The position numbers and the translations under genes were made by a program. The notes beneath the pieces are model-generated. The model saw only the letters and a program-made list of their open reading frames with translations, was not told where the DNA came from and searched no databases. This document shows, piece after piece, positions 10,941 through 23,635 of a stretch of 64,000 nt of DNA (positions are counted from its first letter, which is position 1; each line of letters begins with the position of its first letter). This DNA comes from Zeugodacus cucurbitae (lineage: Eukaryota; Arthropoda; Insecta; Diptera; Tephritidae). The stretch lies in the NCBI RefSeq assembly GCF_028554725.1, contig NC_071670.1:60204501-60268500 (forward strand). Direction: 5' to 3'.

Positions 10941-12977
10941 CAAATCGTTTGAAATTGGAAGTACAGTATTCCGTGGTTAGTTGATCCCTGGTTGTCTCAT
11001 ATTTTAAATACGAGCTAAAAATATATATCAGGAAATATATGTTACCGATAAAGTTAGACCGGTCTGACTTAAGTGAAAAATTTTCACTGAAGAAACCAAC
11101 TGTTATGTCACTATAGAGCTCGTTCTTCGGGAGATTGCATATTCATTGAATAACCGAAATGAAATTACTGTTTGGTAGTCCCCCCAATATGTCTACAACT
11201 TTCACTCTGTTACAAAGCTTATAACATCGTAGATGTCTCTAACCTTAAGACTGAATAAATGTACATATGTATGTCCTCTACTAAGCATAAAGAACGGAAT
11301 TTGAAGTTGCTAGCAAGTTGCGAAATGAAAATTATTCTTAGCTTCCAGCAGTCTTGTAAAATTTCCAAATTTTCTATATATCGACTATGTGTACACCTTT
11401 ATTCCTGGCTTATAGATCACTCCACTTTATTAATCGTCTATAAAGAACGAGACAGCTACATAGAGAAAGAGCTTAAAAGACAGAGAGAGAGAGAGAGCGA
11501 CATAGATAGAGAGAACTAGATAAAGAGAAAAGGTATCATATTTCGGACTCAAATTATGAAATTATCGATATCAAGACCTGTGGTTGAGAACTTAATGAAA
11601 CTTATTCTATACATTTCAATTATATAAGTAAGCTTCAACATTTGGTTTCTTGTCGAAAAATTGTGTGTAGGCGCATACTGTAGTGGGTTGATCATTTATT
11701 AATTGAATAATGAGTGAGTAACTGCCAACCGATACTCATTTGCTGTCGGCATTCAATAACATGAATAAACCCACGATTTGCGAATGCAACCTACGCAACG
11801 GTGCTTTTGTTGTTATTGTTGTTATTTTTATTGTTTTTTAAAGAATTTTTTAATTATTTAATTACTTGTTGTATAAAATTGTATTTGTTGATTTATAGTT
11901 GCTCCAATTATGGTGCAATAGAATAATGGAAGTTGTTTGGACACTAATAACAACAACAACGACTGCAACAACAAATAGGTTAACAATGCCGCCAACTGTT
12001 TGCACGATTTTTTTTGATGTTGCTGTCGAGTGCTTATTTTTGTTGTTAGTTGTTGTTGCTATTGCTGTTATTGTTTTTGCTATTGCTGCTGCTGACGTTT
12101 GACACAAATGGCCACTGTTAAACGTCGTGTATGTGTGTTATTGTTGTTGTGTATTCCATGCCATTTCTATGTGACTACTGCGGTTCATGCCACCGCACTC
12201 GCTGTCGCCGTCCATCGACTTTTATTCCAGCCTTTCGTAATTTGGCCCGTTTGTCGTCAGTTAGTTGGCACACATTTTAGGCATGCCGACCGGAAATGTG
12301 AAAATAAATTAAACGAATGCCTGTTTGTAACCCGCTGGTCAGTGTTTATTGGTTAATTAAGTATTGTAATTTCGTGATTATTTGTGTGCCGTTGTGATAT
12401 GTGGCATATTTTTGTTAGTTATTTGAGTCAACGTTTAATTATTTTTTAATAATATTTTTTTATAATTTTGGTTTGTAATTTCAATACGAGAATCAAATGT
12501 AAATGGTGTTAGTTTTTTTTTTTGGAAAATATAACGGTTTTTTTAGACATGTGGTTTTCAAGAAAAAAATACAAACGGATATTATTTAATGTTATGCTTC
12601 AGAATTTAGCTTTATTTTAAAGATAAGAATTCGCCATTATGCTTAACTGATTTCGGGAAGTCGCGATAGGGCCTTGTGTCAGCCACAAACTTTTTTCCGA
12701 AGTAAGCCGGTTCATTATGTAATGGTAAGTTAAAAAATGGCAAAAAAGAACAAATACGAAAAAAATATTGCCTCATTGAAACCCACACGTCTTAAGAAAC
12801 ACCGGATGTACGAGCCATTACTACTCAATCGAGTTTCATAAAATATTGACAAAGTTCTCAACGTCTTGTTGGGTCTTTTTCTTGAACTTACTCCGTTATT
12901 CATTGTGATAATCGTACATAAAATTGTTGTTTCTGTTGTTATTGTAGCGACCTAATATATTCGTCAAATAGAGTTTG
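10941..12977. other. Gene-free sequence with GA-rich and CAA/TTG-rich tracts
   Basis: A GA-rich tract (AGAGAGAG, GATAGAGAG) lies at about 11446-11531. From 11805 to 12095 the sequence is dense in GTT/TTG and CAA triplets, which open frames on both strands at once (11862-12107 minus, 11899-12102 plus). These frames are a composition effect. No gene, RNA or transposon is recognised. Confidence 0.55.
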
Positions 12978-12979
12978 GT

Positions 12980-13260
12980 ATGAAAATCAAAGCCGGCTCA
13001 CATTTCGAAAACCTAATCGAAGTCTTCCAAACCCTAAGAAGGATAACTGTGAGATTATAGCTTTTTATTGGGTGAATCTCAAAGTCGGCTCATATTTTGG
13101 AGACCTAATCGTCGTAGGAATGATAATTAGTCTTCAAAATCCCAAGGAGGATAGTTGTGAGATTGCAGCTTTTCAACGGATGAATGTCAAGGTTGGCTCT
13201 GACTTCGAAGATCTAATCGTCGTAGGAATGATAATCTTCGATCTCAATCTTCAAATAGTT
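12980..13260 (+). repeat. Tandem repeat, about 2.7 units of 92-108 bp
   Basis: Units begin with AAAGCCGGCTCA at 12989, AAAGTCGGCTCA at 13081 and AAGGTTGGCTCT at 13189. Each continues with a segment reading CCTAATCG or TCTAATCG, and the first two continue into AAGGAGGATA-like and GTGAGATT-like blocks. Units two and three share an extra GTCGTAGGAATGATAA absent from unit one, which explains the 92 versus 108 bp spacing. A 69-codon frame (13072-13281) spans it only because the units happen to lack stops, and the repeated NVKVGS(D/Y)FEDLIVVGMII-like peptide is a product of the repeat. No function known. Confidence 0.8.
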
Positions 13261-15165
13261 TCAAGGGATTCATTAGAATAAGGATACATGGGGTGAGAAC
13301 TAACGAGCATATGGTCTGAGATTGTCTACCATCCACCAAATCAGAATTAGTCGAGTAGTTCGAAACTTGAGTTCCGTAAGTTTAAAACCCATCAACTCAA
13401 AAGGGTCAGTACCCCGTCTCAATTTTCTGAGTTCTCATAGAACTTAAACTTCTACTATCAAGTGCTTGCACTAAACACTAGAACCAGCGAAATAACATTG
13501 GATCCAGTACGGTACTAGTTCATGCAAAGCCGTGACACTCGAATCATCATCATTGCGCTGAGTATTTCTGTAGAGCTCGTGTGTTTACATAACCCCCACC
13601 AAACCCCTTAGCAAACTCATCAAATATGGACACAAATGACATGCGTCTGCTCGAAAGTGTTGGCAGAAAGTGTTTATCTCAAATTAGCAGCTTGTTAGCA
13701 TTAATTTCAGTCGTGTACATACATACATGGGTACTCATACCGTCCGAACGCAGATGTTTTTGCATCACCTGACAGCGATTAACGCAATATTTTCGTAATA
13801 TTATTAACATTTCTTTTTATCACAATTTGTTGTATTTAACTTTAGCCATCATGAGCTCGCTGCGCAAATGAGTCAGAGTGAAAATATATGGCGTAGATCG
13901 TTTACACTCGTCGTAGTTAAGGCGATATTTATTGCCTGGGCATATTAAGTATATATGTATGTATATGGCTAGTATTACATATTTATTAACGTAGTAAATA
14001 TGTATGTGCGTGCAAGCAAAAGCAACAACAAAAAGTCAAACTTAAGCGACTAGTGTTGATTCGAACGCTGCGTGAGCGCCTCTGTATCATATAAATGTAT
14101 ATATGTATGTAGGCGCATAACATTGCATTTTGTTGATGATAGTATTTTGCGTTGCATTTTCTGGTTGTTGTTGTTGTGCCATTTGATTTTAGCTGCTTTT
14201 ATTTGATATACTATATTTTTCTCTTTTTTCCAAGCGCATAAAATAAATAGTTGACGACAATAGCTGCCATTGTTAACATTGAAACTATTGTTATTGTTGT
14301 TGTTGTTGTTTAGCATGAAAATAACATAAAATTAAATAAAATACTAGTTTGGCTTACCGCCATTGCAATCGCATTCAATAAACATGTTGCTGTTGCAACA
14401 ACTTCTGCAGCTTCTGCTTGTTCTGGCTTTAGCAGGCGTTTAGTGTTGCCAGAGTTTTGTTATTTCTATTTTTTTGTTTTATATTATTTTTTTATATTTT
14501 TTTATATTTTTGTTTAATTTTTTTTCAATTCCTTTATTTTTCCAATTCTTATTCACCTCTCGCTATCTTCTTGCGCCTGAAAATATGTGGAGAACGCATC
14601 CAAAAGCGGCATTGTGATCTCTTGGCAATAAAGTTTTGTCTTGTCCCGACTGCTGCTGCGCTCCGAAGGCCACAAAAGGTTGTAAATATGTATGCGCAGC
14701 ATGGCTTATTGTACCCACCGACACATTTGTTTATATATATGTACATATTTGGCCTTAGTTGCCTACAATTGGCCAAATCCGCGCTTTGAAATTCCATACG
14801 AACGCACTGCTTGTTGTGTTTCCGTTGGAGGCGTGCTAAAGGTGCCTTACTGCTGTCTGTGCTTTGTTTGTCTTCTGCAAAAATCGTCAACAAATTGTCA
14901 TTTATGGCTGCCGTTTTGTTTACTCTGCTCTTTTGCGCGTGCGCAAGAGCATGTTCGCGTTTTGAAGGCTCACCTTTTGCCATTTTCATTTTCACTCAAC
15001 AATTCACGGTCTTTGTTTGCTAATTTTCCTATAAATATTAGTTTGTCTGTTGTTGGGTTAGTTTTGTTTTCCTTTAGATTCTTTTATACCCAGCGCAACA
15101 TTTCTGGAATTGACATCCATGAACATTTTGTAAAGCACAGATTTCTGAGTTTATAGAGCGCGAAT
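13261..15165. other. Gene-free stretch with overlapping chance frames
   Basis: Frames up to about 150 codons lie on both strands at 14549-15156. They overlap each other almost completely, are rich in Leu/Phe/Cys on one side and Lys/Arg on the other, and carry no domain. The GC content here is locally higher, which lowers stop frequency. A TTG run lies at 14288-14311. A TATATGTATGTATATGG microsatellite is at about 13951. Confidence 0.5.
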
Positions 15166-15345
15166 GATTGAATGAGAGAGTGAGAGAAGAATATATAGAT
15201 AGGAAGAAAGCGTGATATAGAAAGAGCGAGGTATGTATTTAAGGAGAGATAGAGAGAGGGAGGTATATAGGTAGATAGGGAGAGTTAGAGAGATATAGAG
15301 GTAGAGAGATATAGATAGGAAGAGATGGAGTTGTAGGGATACAGA
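15166..15345. repeat. GA-rich imperfect microsatellite
   Basis: About 180 bp of GAGAGA, GATAGA and GGAAGA motifs, followed at 15461-15470 by a CT run (CTCTCTCTCT) of the opposite strand sense. Such tracts bind GAGA factor in flies, but no promoter or neighbouring gene supports a role here. Confidence 0.7.
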
Positions 15346-18300
15346 TGGGGAGTATTCTATTGTTTTGATGAGTTAATAGGCTTCGATCATTTGTGTTGAT
15401 TATGGAAATGCCTGAAATTGTATAACCCGGGAGTCAGAGACGTGTTACTGAATAAACTCTCTCTCTCTCTTCGGTTACTGACATTCACGTTGTAAGTTTG
15501 GATTTTTTTTAAAGGCTTCCTTAATCATGTTCATTTATACATCTCGACATAGATCCACATAATTGAAGCACTTCTCGCTTATGCAGACGTAAGATTGGAA
15601 TTGAAATAAATATGATATAACGTTTCTTCGAAGAGTTCGCCATATTTAACTTCTGAAAACAGGGCTTGGGTTATGGCGGTTATGGTTTGTCCCTTCTCAG
15701 TCTACCAATTGTGCACCAGAGGCAGAATACTGCGTTGACCATTTGGAAATCTTTATTAGAAATGTTCTAACTGTCCATTTCGGGAAGGATTTCGTAGCAT
15801 GGACTCTCTCTTTTTCTTACTTCACTCAATTTATTCTGTTTGAAGATGTTTCGTCTCGTCTAGAAACTTAGTTTGCGCATTCATTAAATATAATCAGACC
15901 TATGGTGTCCTACAATGGCCTTAAGGGTCGTAAAGAATATAATAAATAGTATTCTCCCAAGTGAGATACAGATCTTAAAAGCATAGAGATGACACTTGAT
16001 TTCTAAAGGCTGTTCTTGGATATAATAGAATGAAGTTCCAGCAGACGCCAGGCCTTTCCGACTCACATTTTTTCATACACTTCTATTTAGTATATTTTTT
16101 TATTTTGTTTTTGACAACTTTCCGTCATTGTTGCCAGTTTGTTTTGGCTTTTAGCATCTTGTGCTCGCCTGACTCTTAAGGAATTTCGCTTTGCTGTCCG
16201 GCTAAACCAAGAAAATATGTGCATAACTCGTGAGTTTGTGTGTGTGATGCTTTACTGACATTTCGTGCGCTTGCGCTTTCTTAATACCCACAAAGCCTCG
16301 TCTTATGTTCTTTAACTCTTTTTTTCTGGTTTTATTTTGCCACCGACCACTGTGGGTTGTCGAGCAGCTGCTGTTTGCCGCACAGCGCACCATAACGACC
16401 GGCCATTTAGTTTTATTTGTACATAAATTTTGTTTGGATTTTTGAGGTCGTGATAACGTAACGAACGGTCAAGCCAATGGCCGGACAGACGGTCCGGCCT
16501 GCATGGCAAATGGCAGTAACGTTATTTTCGTTGGCAATACAAGTGAGTGTATGTGTGTTTGTCTTGCGGCACGAGCGTGCTTTGGTTTCATTTTTGTACT
16601 TCTGAGAAGCTGCGCCGTTGATGACACTTTTGGCCGCGCCATTGGAGCCATTGCGCAGGCGTAGCAACGACGAGTTGTTGAAGCGCAGAGTCGCGCGAAA
16701 TTCTTGTCATTGGGCAATAATCTTTTGCTGCCCACTACTGCTTGCGTACTGTATCTTGCGTAATTCACGGCGATTTCTACACAACTTTTTTGAGGTTATT
16801 AACTTTTTTTCCCTCTCTTACTCCATAGTATTTTATGTGATTTCTCAGCAGTTTTTCGTATTTATTTTTTTGAAATTTATTTTCGCGCATCTTTTTTGCT
16901 GTAAAACATTTTTGGTTCTTGAAATTCCCACTATGCGCAGTTATTTGCTCGCCTGCTTTGTTTATCTGGGTTAAGCCAAGCATAACATTTACTTTTATTT
17001 TTTCTCTTTCCCTCTATTTTTGTTTTATTTTTGGACATTTTTTAGCACATTCCTTTTATGTTAATTTTTGAGTTTGTTTTTCTTGTGCGGCTTACGCATT
17101 TTTTCAAGCCCATCTTCTCAGCTTATTTGCTTGTAATATTTATTATAGCTACATATCAATAACAAATCCGTGTTTATATGTACCCTCCATATCTGTTTCT
17201 TTTCGTTTTTTGCTTGCTTGTTGTGTATTTTTAGTATTTTGCTTTTAAGATAAGCTCACTTCACTTTTAATAGCAAATAATTTGATCGATGGAATTTTAT
17301 ATCGAAAGTTTATGATATCAATGAACTGTAAAGGATTTTTTTTTATATTTATGTACTTATGTATGTGTAGAGGTGGAAAAAAAGCATTGCAAATCCCTTC
17401 AAATATTTCAGAATATTACTAAAAGTCAAATCAGCCTGAGATATGTATATAGGCGGTGTTGGGTAGTCGTATATAGCGTCTACAGATAAAATATAGTTTT
17501 TTTTGAGCATTTTTGGAATTCTTACGAACTTTCATACGTATACTTTAGTTATGTTGTCTTCAATATTGTCATTTTAGTCTGTCATTCACCTCGAAAATTG
17601 CTCATGTAATACAATATTATTTCTCTGTATTCATTCAACTTTTATGCAGTAAGAGTGCAAAAATATTTTGTAGAAAATAATAGAATTGAAGAATTGATAT
17701 AAAGTGCACAGCACTTTTCCCTCAGTCTATGAAGTCTATATAATCCAGTGATTATCACTAACATAATACCTACACCACTTATCCGAGGAAGTATTCGTTT
17801 TTTCATCCCACTCAATACTAATTTAGTATAGCAAGCGCCAACTTCTTCCAATATTTGAGGTGTTCTCCTAGCGTCTTTTGATACAATATAACTTGCTCTG
17901 ATGCTTTCAAAATCCGGTCAAATGGGACCTGCTGGCAAATGGGTAGGCCTTTTTGGCAATTTTATAACCCCAATCTTAATTTCTCAGAGAGTTATACATA
18001 GATATTTTGTCCCAAACTATCATTTCTATTTAGGTGTGAATGGACTGTAACTCGTAGTTGCTACCGAAAACCGGACCTTCGTATTATGCTCCTCTTTTGA
18101 TATCCGTAAAAAATCTACTCTAATGTCGAGTTCGTAAGGTTTCAGAGCCTGAATCCCAGTTGCTTGACACTGAATGATGGACTGTTAGCGCCTTTCTATA
18201 CTTCACAGTAATATTTATTGGTATGGTGTCAAGATTGGCAAGTCCTATCTTCTAGCTTAAGCCCCCGTATTTGTATTTCAACCTAGTCCTCATAACAAAT

Positions 18301-18464
18301 AGGAGCTTTGAGGGATCGTGAAGACTCATTGATTAATATGAAAATAATAACAAATTGAAAAATGTCGACATAAATTCCATTTCAATCATTGAAGTTCCAA
18401 CTAATCACACATCATTTCCATTTATTAAAATTTATAAGAGTTCCTGAAGATACATGTGGTCATA
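15346..18464. other. Gene-free unique sequence
   Basis: Multiple overlapping frames at 16200-16980 occur on both strands (up to 118 codons) without domains. This part is locally less AT-rich. I see no repeat partner, RNA gene or splice-like signal of note. Confidence 0.5.
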
Positions 18465-18624
18465 CAATTGAACTTCCATAACTCAAAGTTCTCCATAACT
18501 CGTACTCTTGAATTGGCAATAGATGCCAATTTTGATACAAATTACCTTCCGTAACTCGGAAGTCTCTCTAACTCGAAGTTTTTTTTTGTGAATTTTGTTC
18601 ATTCCAGTTAGGGAAGCTCAACTG
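18465..18624. mobile_element. pogo-like MITE, 160 bp (copy P1)
   Basis: Ends CAATTGAACTTCCATAACTC on the left and the inverse of CAGTTGAGCTTCCCTAACT on the right, with TA at 18463-18464 and 18625-18626. The CAGTTGAACCTC-type terminus and TA duplication fit the pogo/Tigger branch of Tc1/mariner. It is non-coding and shares the CATAACTCGAAC motif with P2 and P3. The first terminal bases have drifted (CAATTG for CAGTGG or CAGTTG). Confidence 0.65.
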
Positions 18625-18635
18625 TATTTATAATA

Positions 18636-18903
18636 CAGTGGAACTTCCATAACTCGAACTTCTATAACTCAAAGTTCTCCATAACTCGAACTCTTGAAGT
18701 GGCAATAGAAGTAAAATTTCAAACAAAATGCATTCAATAAATCGAACTTTTCGACCAGGGAATAATATAAAATTTTAAATTTTACTATCGGAGCATATTT
18801 TAAACGAATATCTCTATATCCTATGGAGGCTAACAAAAAATATGATATTATACTTATTGATTTTTTGTGGATTATGGTGATTTGAGTTAGAGAAGTTCCA
18901 CTG
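18636..18903. mobile_element. pogo-like MITE, 268 bp (copy P2)
   Basis: Starts CAGTGGAACTTCCATAACTC after TA (18634-18635) and ends with the inverted GAGAAGTTCCACTG. The right-hand TA has decayed to TT. It lies only 11 bp from P1, in the same sequence family. Its interior (about 18720-18790, AATCGAACTTTTCGACCAGG) matches the interior of P3 in reverse complement, so P2 and P3 are true relatives, not only sharing ends. Confidence 0.72.
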
Positions 18904-21086
18904 TTATTTAAAATCAGAAATTCTGAATTCCGACATCGATCACTATCCTTCTTTCGAATTCGATTTTGAAGGAATCTCAGTGTGAAATGTATTAAATGAA
19001 TATAAGGCTATGCGCATAGGGGAATTCATGCTGATTCTTCAAAATCTTTATTAATAGTGTTGAATTTAATATTAGATCAATAAGGACTATTTTGAATATT
19101 AATATAGACGAATACATATGAAAAAAACGAAAATTCCCGTTATTTTTTGAACACCTCTCTTATGAAAAAAAAAAAATTCACATAAAATAATTAAAAATAG
19201 TACACTCCTAAAGTAATAAATATGTATACTCCGTATTGCTTTTGTAAATTCCAATGTTCAAGCAATAAAGAAAAAAACTTTTCTCAAAACTACAAGCATA
19301 AATCCGTGCCGCAACGCCAGGCCCTAGCTTGCTATCATACCGCTAGAGCTAGTTGTAATCGATGCAAACGCCATCATAAAACTTCACTGTCACTGCGTGA
19401 ATATATTCCGGCGTACAAGTTCAAATCCATGCCTGAAATAATAAGCGACTCATTCGCTGGCGCATTCGCATGGAAAAAAAGGGTAAACAAATTTATGATT
19501 GAGAGGTGTGCACGCCAAGCATGGCTCGCCATTGTATTGCGAGTTTACACCTTTGTTGTGCCTGGAATTTTTAAACACAACATTTTTTCTCTCTAAAGTC
19601 TCGATATCTTTATCCGCGCACCAAAAGCGGCACTCAAAAGCTCATTTGTATTATTGAACAGCCCAAAAATGTCACAAAGCACACAAACAACAAATGCGTG
19701 TATTGTTGATAGAATAATATAAAAATCTATTTGTGATTTTGTGTTTTGTAAGCGATCGCTGGAAGAATTGTAGAAAAAATGCGTAGTAGATAAAGGTTGG
19801 CAGCGCGCAAAGTCACTCGGAATGGCCTAGAACGTGCGTCAATTGCATGCGTCGTGGACTGCCTTGCATAGATTTTTAATTACAAAACCTCGCTTTCTAG
19901 CTATTGATCGCTGCTATTTATATTTCTCGTATGGCTAAGCAGCTAATTAATGAGAGAGGAGGAAGGTGGTGGTGGCGGTGGAATGCCTTGTGTGCAAGGG
20001 GACATTTTTGCTTTGGTATGCGCTTTGCCCGGTTGCATTGTGGAATACCTTTGCAATTAGCTGGCGGCACATATGTATGTGGATGTGGAGTGCATTTGGG
20101 CGTTGCACGAATGCGCTTGCAATGCGACTGAGTCACGCACAAACGCGCCACGACAGTCAGCCAAGCACTAAGCTGAGTTATTTACGCTTTTTATTTCAGT
20201 TTATTCTAATTGAATGTTTTTATTTTGTGCCTACGCCACGTTCTAGTTGCGCGCTGATTTTGTTTTGGTGGCGCAAAACGAAAGACTTAAGACACGAACT
20301 TGGGTGTGTGGTGCTGGTAGTGAAGCTGAAATGGCTTAAGTTGGATTTTTTTTAATTTTTAGTTTTTTTGCTAGAATTCATTAAGTAAACTGTAAATTAA
20401 AAATATAATAAAAGAAAATCACTCTTGTTTAAATACGGAAAATTAATAGAAAATTAAATGAAAAAATTAAAGAAGAAAATTCTAAAAAAATTAAAAATTT
20501 TGTATTCAAAATTTAAAATGAAATTTTATAAAATCAATAATGCTTAATTTATTTAAGAAACATTTAGGCAATAATAAAATTATTTTTTGATTTTTTTTAA
20601 TTTCATTATTATTTTTTTAATATCTCTAGTGAAGTATTTGTTAATGTGGTGGACGTATCTTTACTAAAAACCTTACCAAATTTCATATTTTGACTTGTTG
20701 AGGTAATACAAAGCTCGACATTAAATTTTAATGAAAACCAAGCTCTTTTAAGTTCTTCACCCACTAGTGTAGAGGGCGTGGCAGTTATTCAATTCTCTTC
20801 ATATCTAAATTTTTATTTTTTTTTTTGTAATAAATGAAGATTTTCAACTTCAAAATTTTCTATCGTTGATAATCAGTGATCAGTGAGGAGACCCAAGACA
20901 GTACTTCATTTCACTAAATATTGCTGGAAACCGAAATGAATATGGTGATCACCATCAAATTACAAATGGACAATGACAGAGAAGGAAGGAAGGAATGTAC
21001 AAGAATCATATCTGTAGCATTCAAAATTAGAAACATCTAAGCACAGGTTCTGAGTCACCACTTTAAAACTCTCTTACCAGAATATA
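18904..21086. other. Gene-free stretch with one solo mariner-type end
   Basis: At about 19131-19160 the sequence AATTCCCGTTATTTTTTG plus AACACCTCTC matches the right end of the MITEs at 21087 and 31938; I could not find a convincing left end about 157 bp upstream, so it is a solo or badly decayed end. A 124-codon frame at 19222-19596 has no recognisable domain. At 20640-20790 the wording (GGGCGTGGCAGT and similar) resembles Helentron-type repeats, but without ends I do not call it. Confidence 0.45.
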
Positions 21087-21243
21087 CGAGGTGTGTTCAA
21101 AAAATTTCAATTGAAAAAAAAAAAAATTATACATTCAACTAAATTAAGGTGGTCAGTTTCAAAATAGTCTCCATTTGATATTATGCATAAAAAACTTACA
21201 ATTTGAATTTTGAAAATTCCCGTTATTTTTTGAACACGCCTCG
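21087..21243. mobile_element. Mariner-type MITE, 157 bp
   Basis: Terminal repeats CGAGGTGTGTTCAAAAAAT and, inverted on the right, CGAGGCGTGTTCAAAAAAT, 18 of 19 identical, inside TA duplications (21085-21086, 21244-21245). The right end continues inward as AACGGGAATT on the inverted strand. It has no coding capacity. A relative of nearly equal length lies at 31938-32096, and solo ends occur at about 19131-19160 and 37707-37730. The autonomous source is not in the window. Confidence 0.85.
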
Positions 21244-21245
21244 TA

Positions 21246-23630
21246 TATACTTTCTTTTGATTTTAAGGGTTTAAATTGTAGAAAATAAGTTTATTTTATG
21301 TATTTCTTTATGGAATTTCGGGTAAATTCGCCAATATTTCACAAAATTTTATATTTAGTCTCCTTCCTCAGAGAGTTGTTGTTATACCATCGGAATTGCC
21401 GCTGCCATTTTTGGCATTTTAATTTTAGAAAACAAATTAAAATTGCTTGAATAAAACATTAATTTCTGAAAATTTTCAAAGTGAAATTGAATTAATTTTT
21501 TTTTGGCTTACATAATGCACATAATAATATGTTTAAAAATATGTTCAAAAATTATGGTAAACCCACAATCACACAATCTCCACATCAACTTCAATTTCGA
21601 GTGGCGACAGTAGCCATAAAAATAAATATAAACAAAAAATAATTATAATAGCCGATTGAAGGCGCCTTAGAGGTAGCCAGTCTACCAAAATCGAAAAATT
21701 TTCAGAATGAATTGCCAAATTCGGCGACATCTTGTCATAAAACCGCACACAAAACGTGCTTGTCTATGCCCCGCTATGGCATTGTTGTGTTGAGAAATTT
21801 TTCAAGAAATAATAAGAATCACTGAGTCACCACAACAATAACAAAACCAAAGCGTAATGAAGTCCAAATGTGAGACAAAAAAAAACACGCAAAAATCAAA
21901 AAGTAATAAAAAATTAGGAAATAATAAAAAGTTATGAAAGCGCGTAAAAAGACCAGCAGCAGCAACGGCAACTTAATTTGCAAATAAAAATATTTGTTGT
22001 TTGTTGTTGTTGTACGAGTATGTGTGTTTACGGTGTTTAAAAATAGCTACCAAGTGGCAGCGCCGGTAAATAGCGGCAGCAACAATTGACTGTTGAGCGC
22101 GTTAATGTAAACGCAATAACAGTATGTGTATTATATATATAACAACAACAACGCCAAGTAATGTAAGAATCGTAAAACAACGGTACCATAAATTACCGCC
22201 AATTTTCATTAAGTTGTGCTTAACATTTATTTACAGCACTGATTTGTTTGACTTTCGCGACGAGCATGCGCACAGAGAACTCAAAATACGCGAGAGTACA
22301 CATACAAATATACATACATATTTACATGTATGTACATATATGTATATGCGTACGTGTGATTTGCTTGTTGTTTTTTTTATTCGATTTTCGTTAGTTTGTC
22401 AATTTGCTATTTGCTTTGCCGCATTCGTTGTTTATATATTGAGCATACGCACACCAACAACAACAACACCACATATTGCTTCTGTACGCTTGACATGCAC
22501 AGCCAGCAGCAGCAATTTTGCGTGCTTTGACCTCTACTTCCAAACACACACACCAATATTGGCGCGACAATAACAACAACAAATACATGCTGCCCATGTA
22601 TCAGCGTCTTCAACGCATTTCATTGGGTTGGTAGCCAGCCGCCGGAGCTCCAGCACGGCGCAGCCCGGCATTGGCGATAAATATACGCCAATTTATAACG
22701 TTGCCGTTGCAATTAATCGCATTCGCGCATTTTATGTATTGTGGTAGCAAACGCCCACCAATTCAGCAGCGTCTGGCTAAAGTAGCAACAACAAGACCTA
22801 CATAGCTACCAGGCAGTGGAGTAAACTAGCTGCGGCGTTGTTTAAGTGTTTGCGTGCCAACACAACGGCATTATAATAATCGTAAAATTTTATTAAAATT
22901 AGTTTGTATGCATGTATTTATTGCCTCTAAAGTAAGTAGCCGCACTAACTGACTGACTAATTAAAAGTAATGAAAAATTTAAACTATTAGAGGCAATAAG
23001 TGCTTGGGAAATGCATGAAATACAAACTTTCTTAGCTTTCCAGACTAAAATAGCCTAAAAATAATTTCCAGCCTCCAAAAAATTATTTTTTTTTATAAAA
23101 TTTTGATTTGATAAAAAAAATTAATTAAAATTTTATTGAAAATATTTATATTTATATTTTATTAAATTTTGATTTTTTTTTTTTTAATTCTAAAAAATAT
23201 TAATACATTTTCTTTATTTTATTTATTTATACTGTATATTTTTTAAGATCTTTAAATAATAAAAAAAAAATAATTTCTGCCAAAAATTAAAATTTACTTT
23301 ACAACAACTAAAGCGTGTTGTAAAGCGCGTTGTTCAAACAAATTTACCGGTTAATGATTGTGTGAAATATTTCAGGGCCAGCAGCAATTCTTTGCCATAC
23401 AACGGATATTTGTATATGATGCTGAAGCAATTTGAGACAAATACATGCAAACATTAACATACATATATCACGCATAAATAAAGAGATTTTTTAGCTGCGA
23501 GTACCGGAGAGTGGTTTAAGCACACTTAACCCTTAAAAGCACACATCACAGTTCGGGTTTTCGACACATTTTATTTAATTTTCTGTTTTGGAGCCGCTTT
23601 TGAACGCTTACTACAATTAATTTTGGTTAT
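21246..23630. other. Gene-free stretch with microsatellites
   Basis: Contains CAA/TTG triplet runs (about 21995-22013, 22138-22155, 22456-22470), a TACATA/TGTA run (22303-22350) and AT-rich slippage blocks at 23080-23280. A 149-codon frame at 22124-22573 crosses these microsatellites and has no domain. A short inverted repeat, ATTGGCG...CGCCAAT, lies at about 22670-22692 in a locally GC-rich patch. Nothing further is recognised. Confidence 0.5.
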
Positions 23631-23635
23631 TGATG

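Noticed and set aside
11862..12107. Asn/Thr/Val-rich frames on both strands
   Set aside because: Produced by CAA/TTG triplet runs that have no stops in several frames; no domain.
19222..19596. 124-codon plus-strand frame as a possible gene
   Set aside because: No recognisable domain, no start context, no splice signals and ordinary flanking non-coding DNA. In a 64-kb window one frame of this length is expected by chance.
22124..22573. 149-codon frame
   Set aside because: Runs through TACATA and CAA microsatellites; the translated Thr/Tyr/His-rich parts mirror the repeats.
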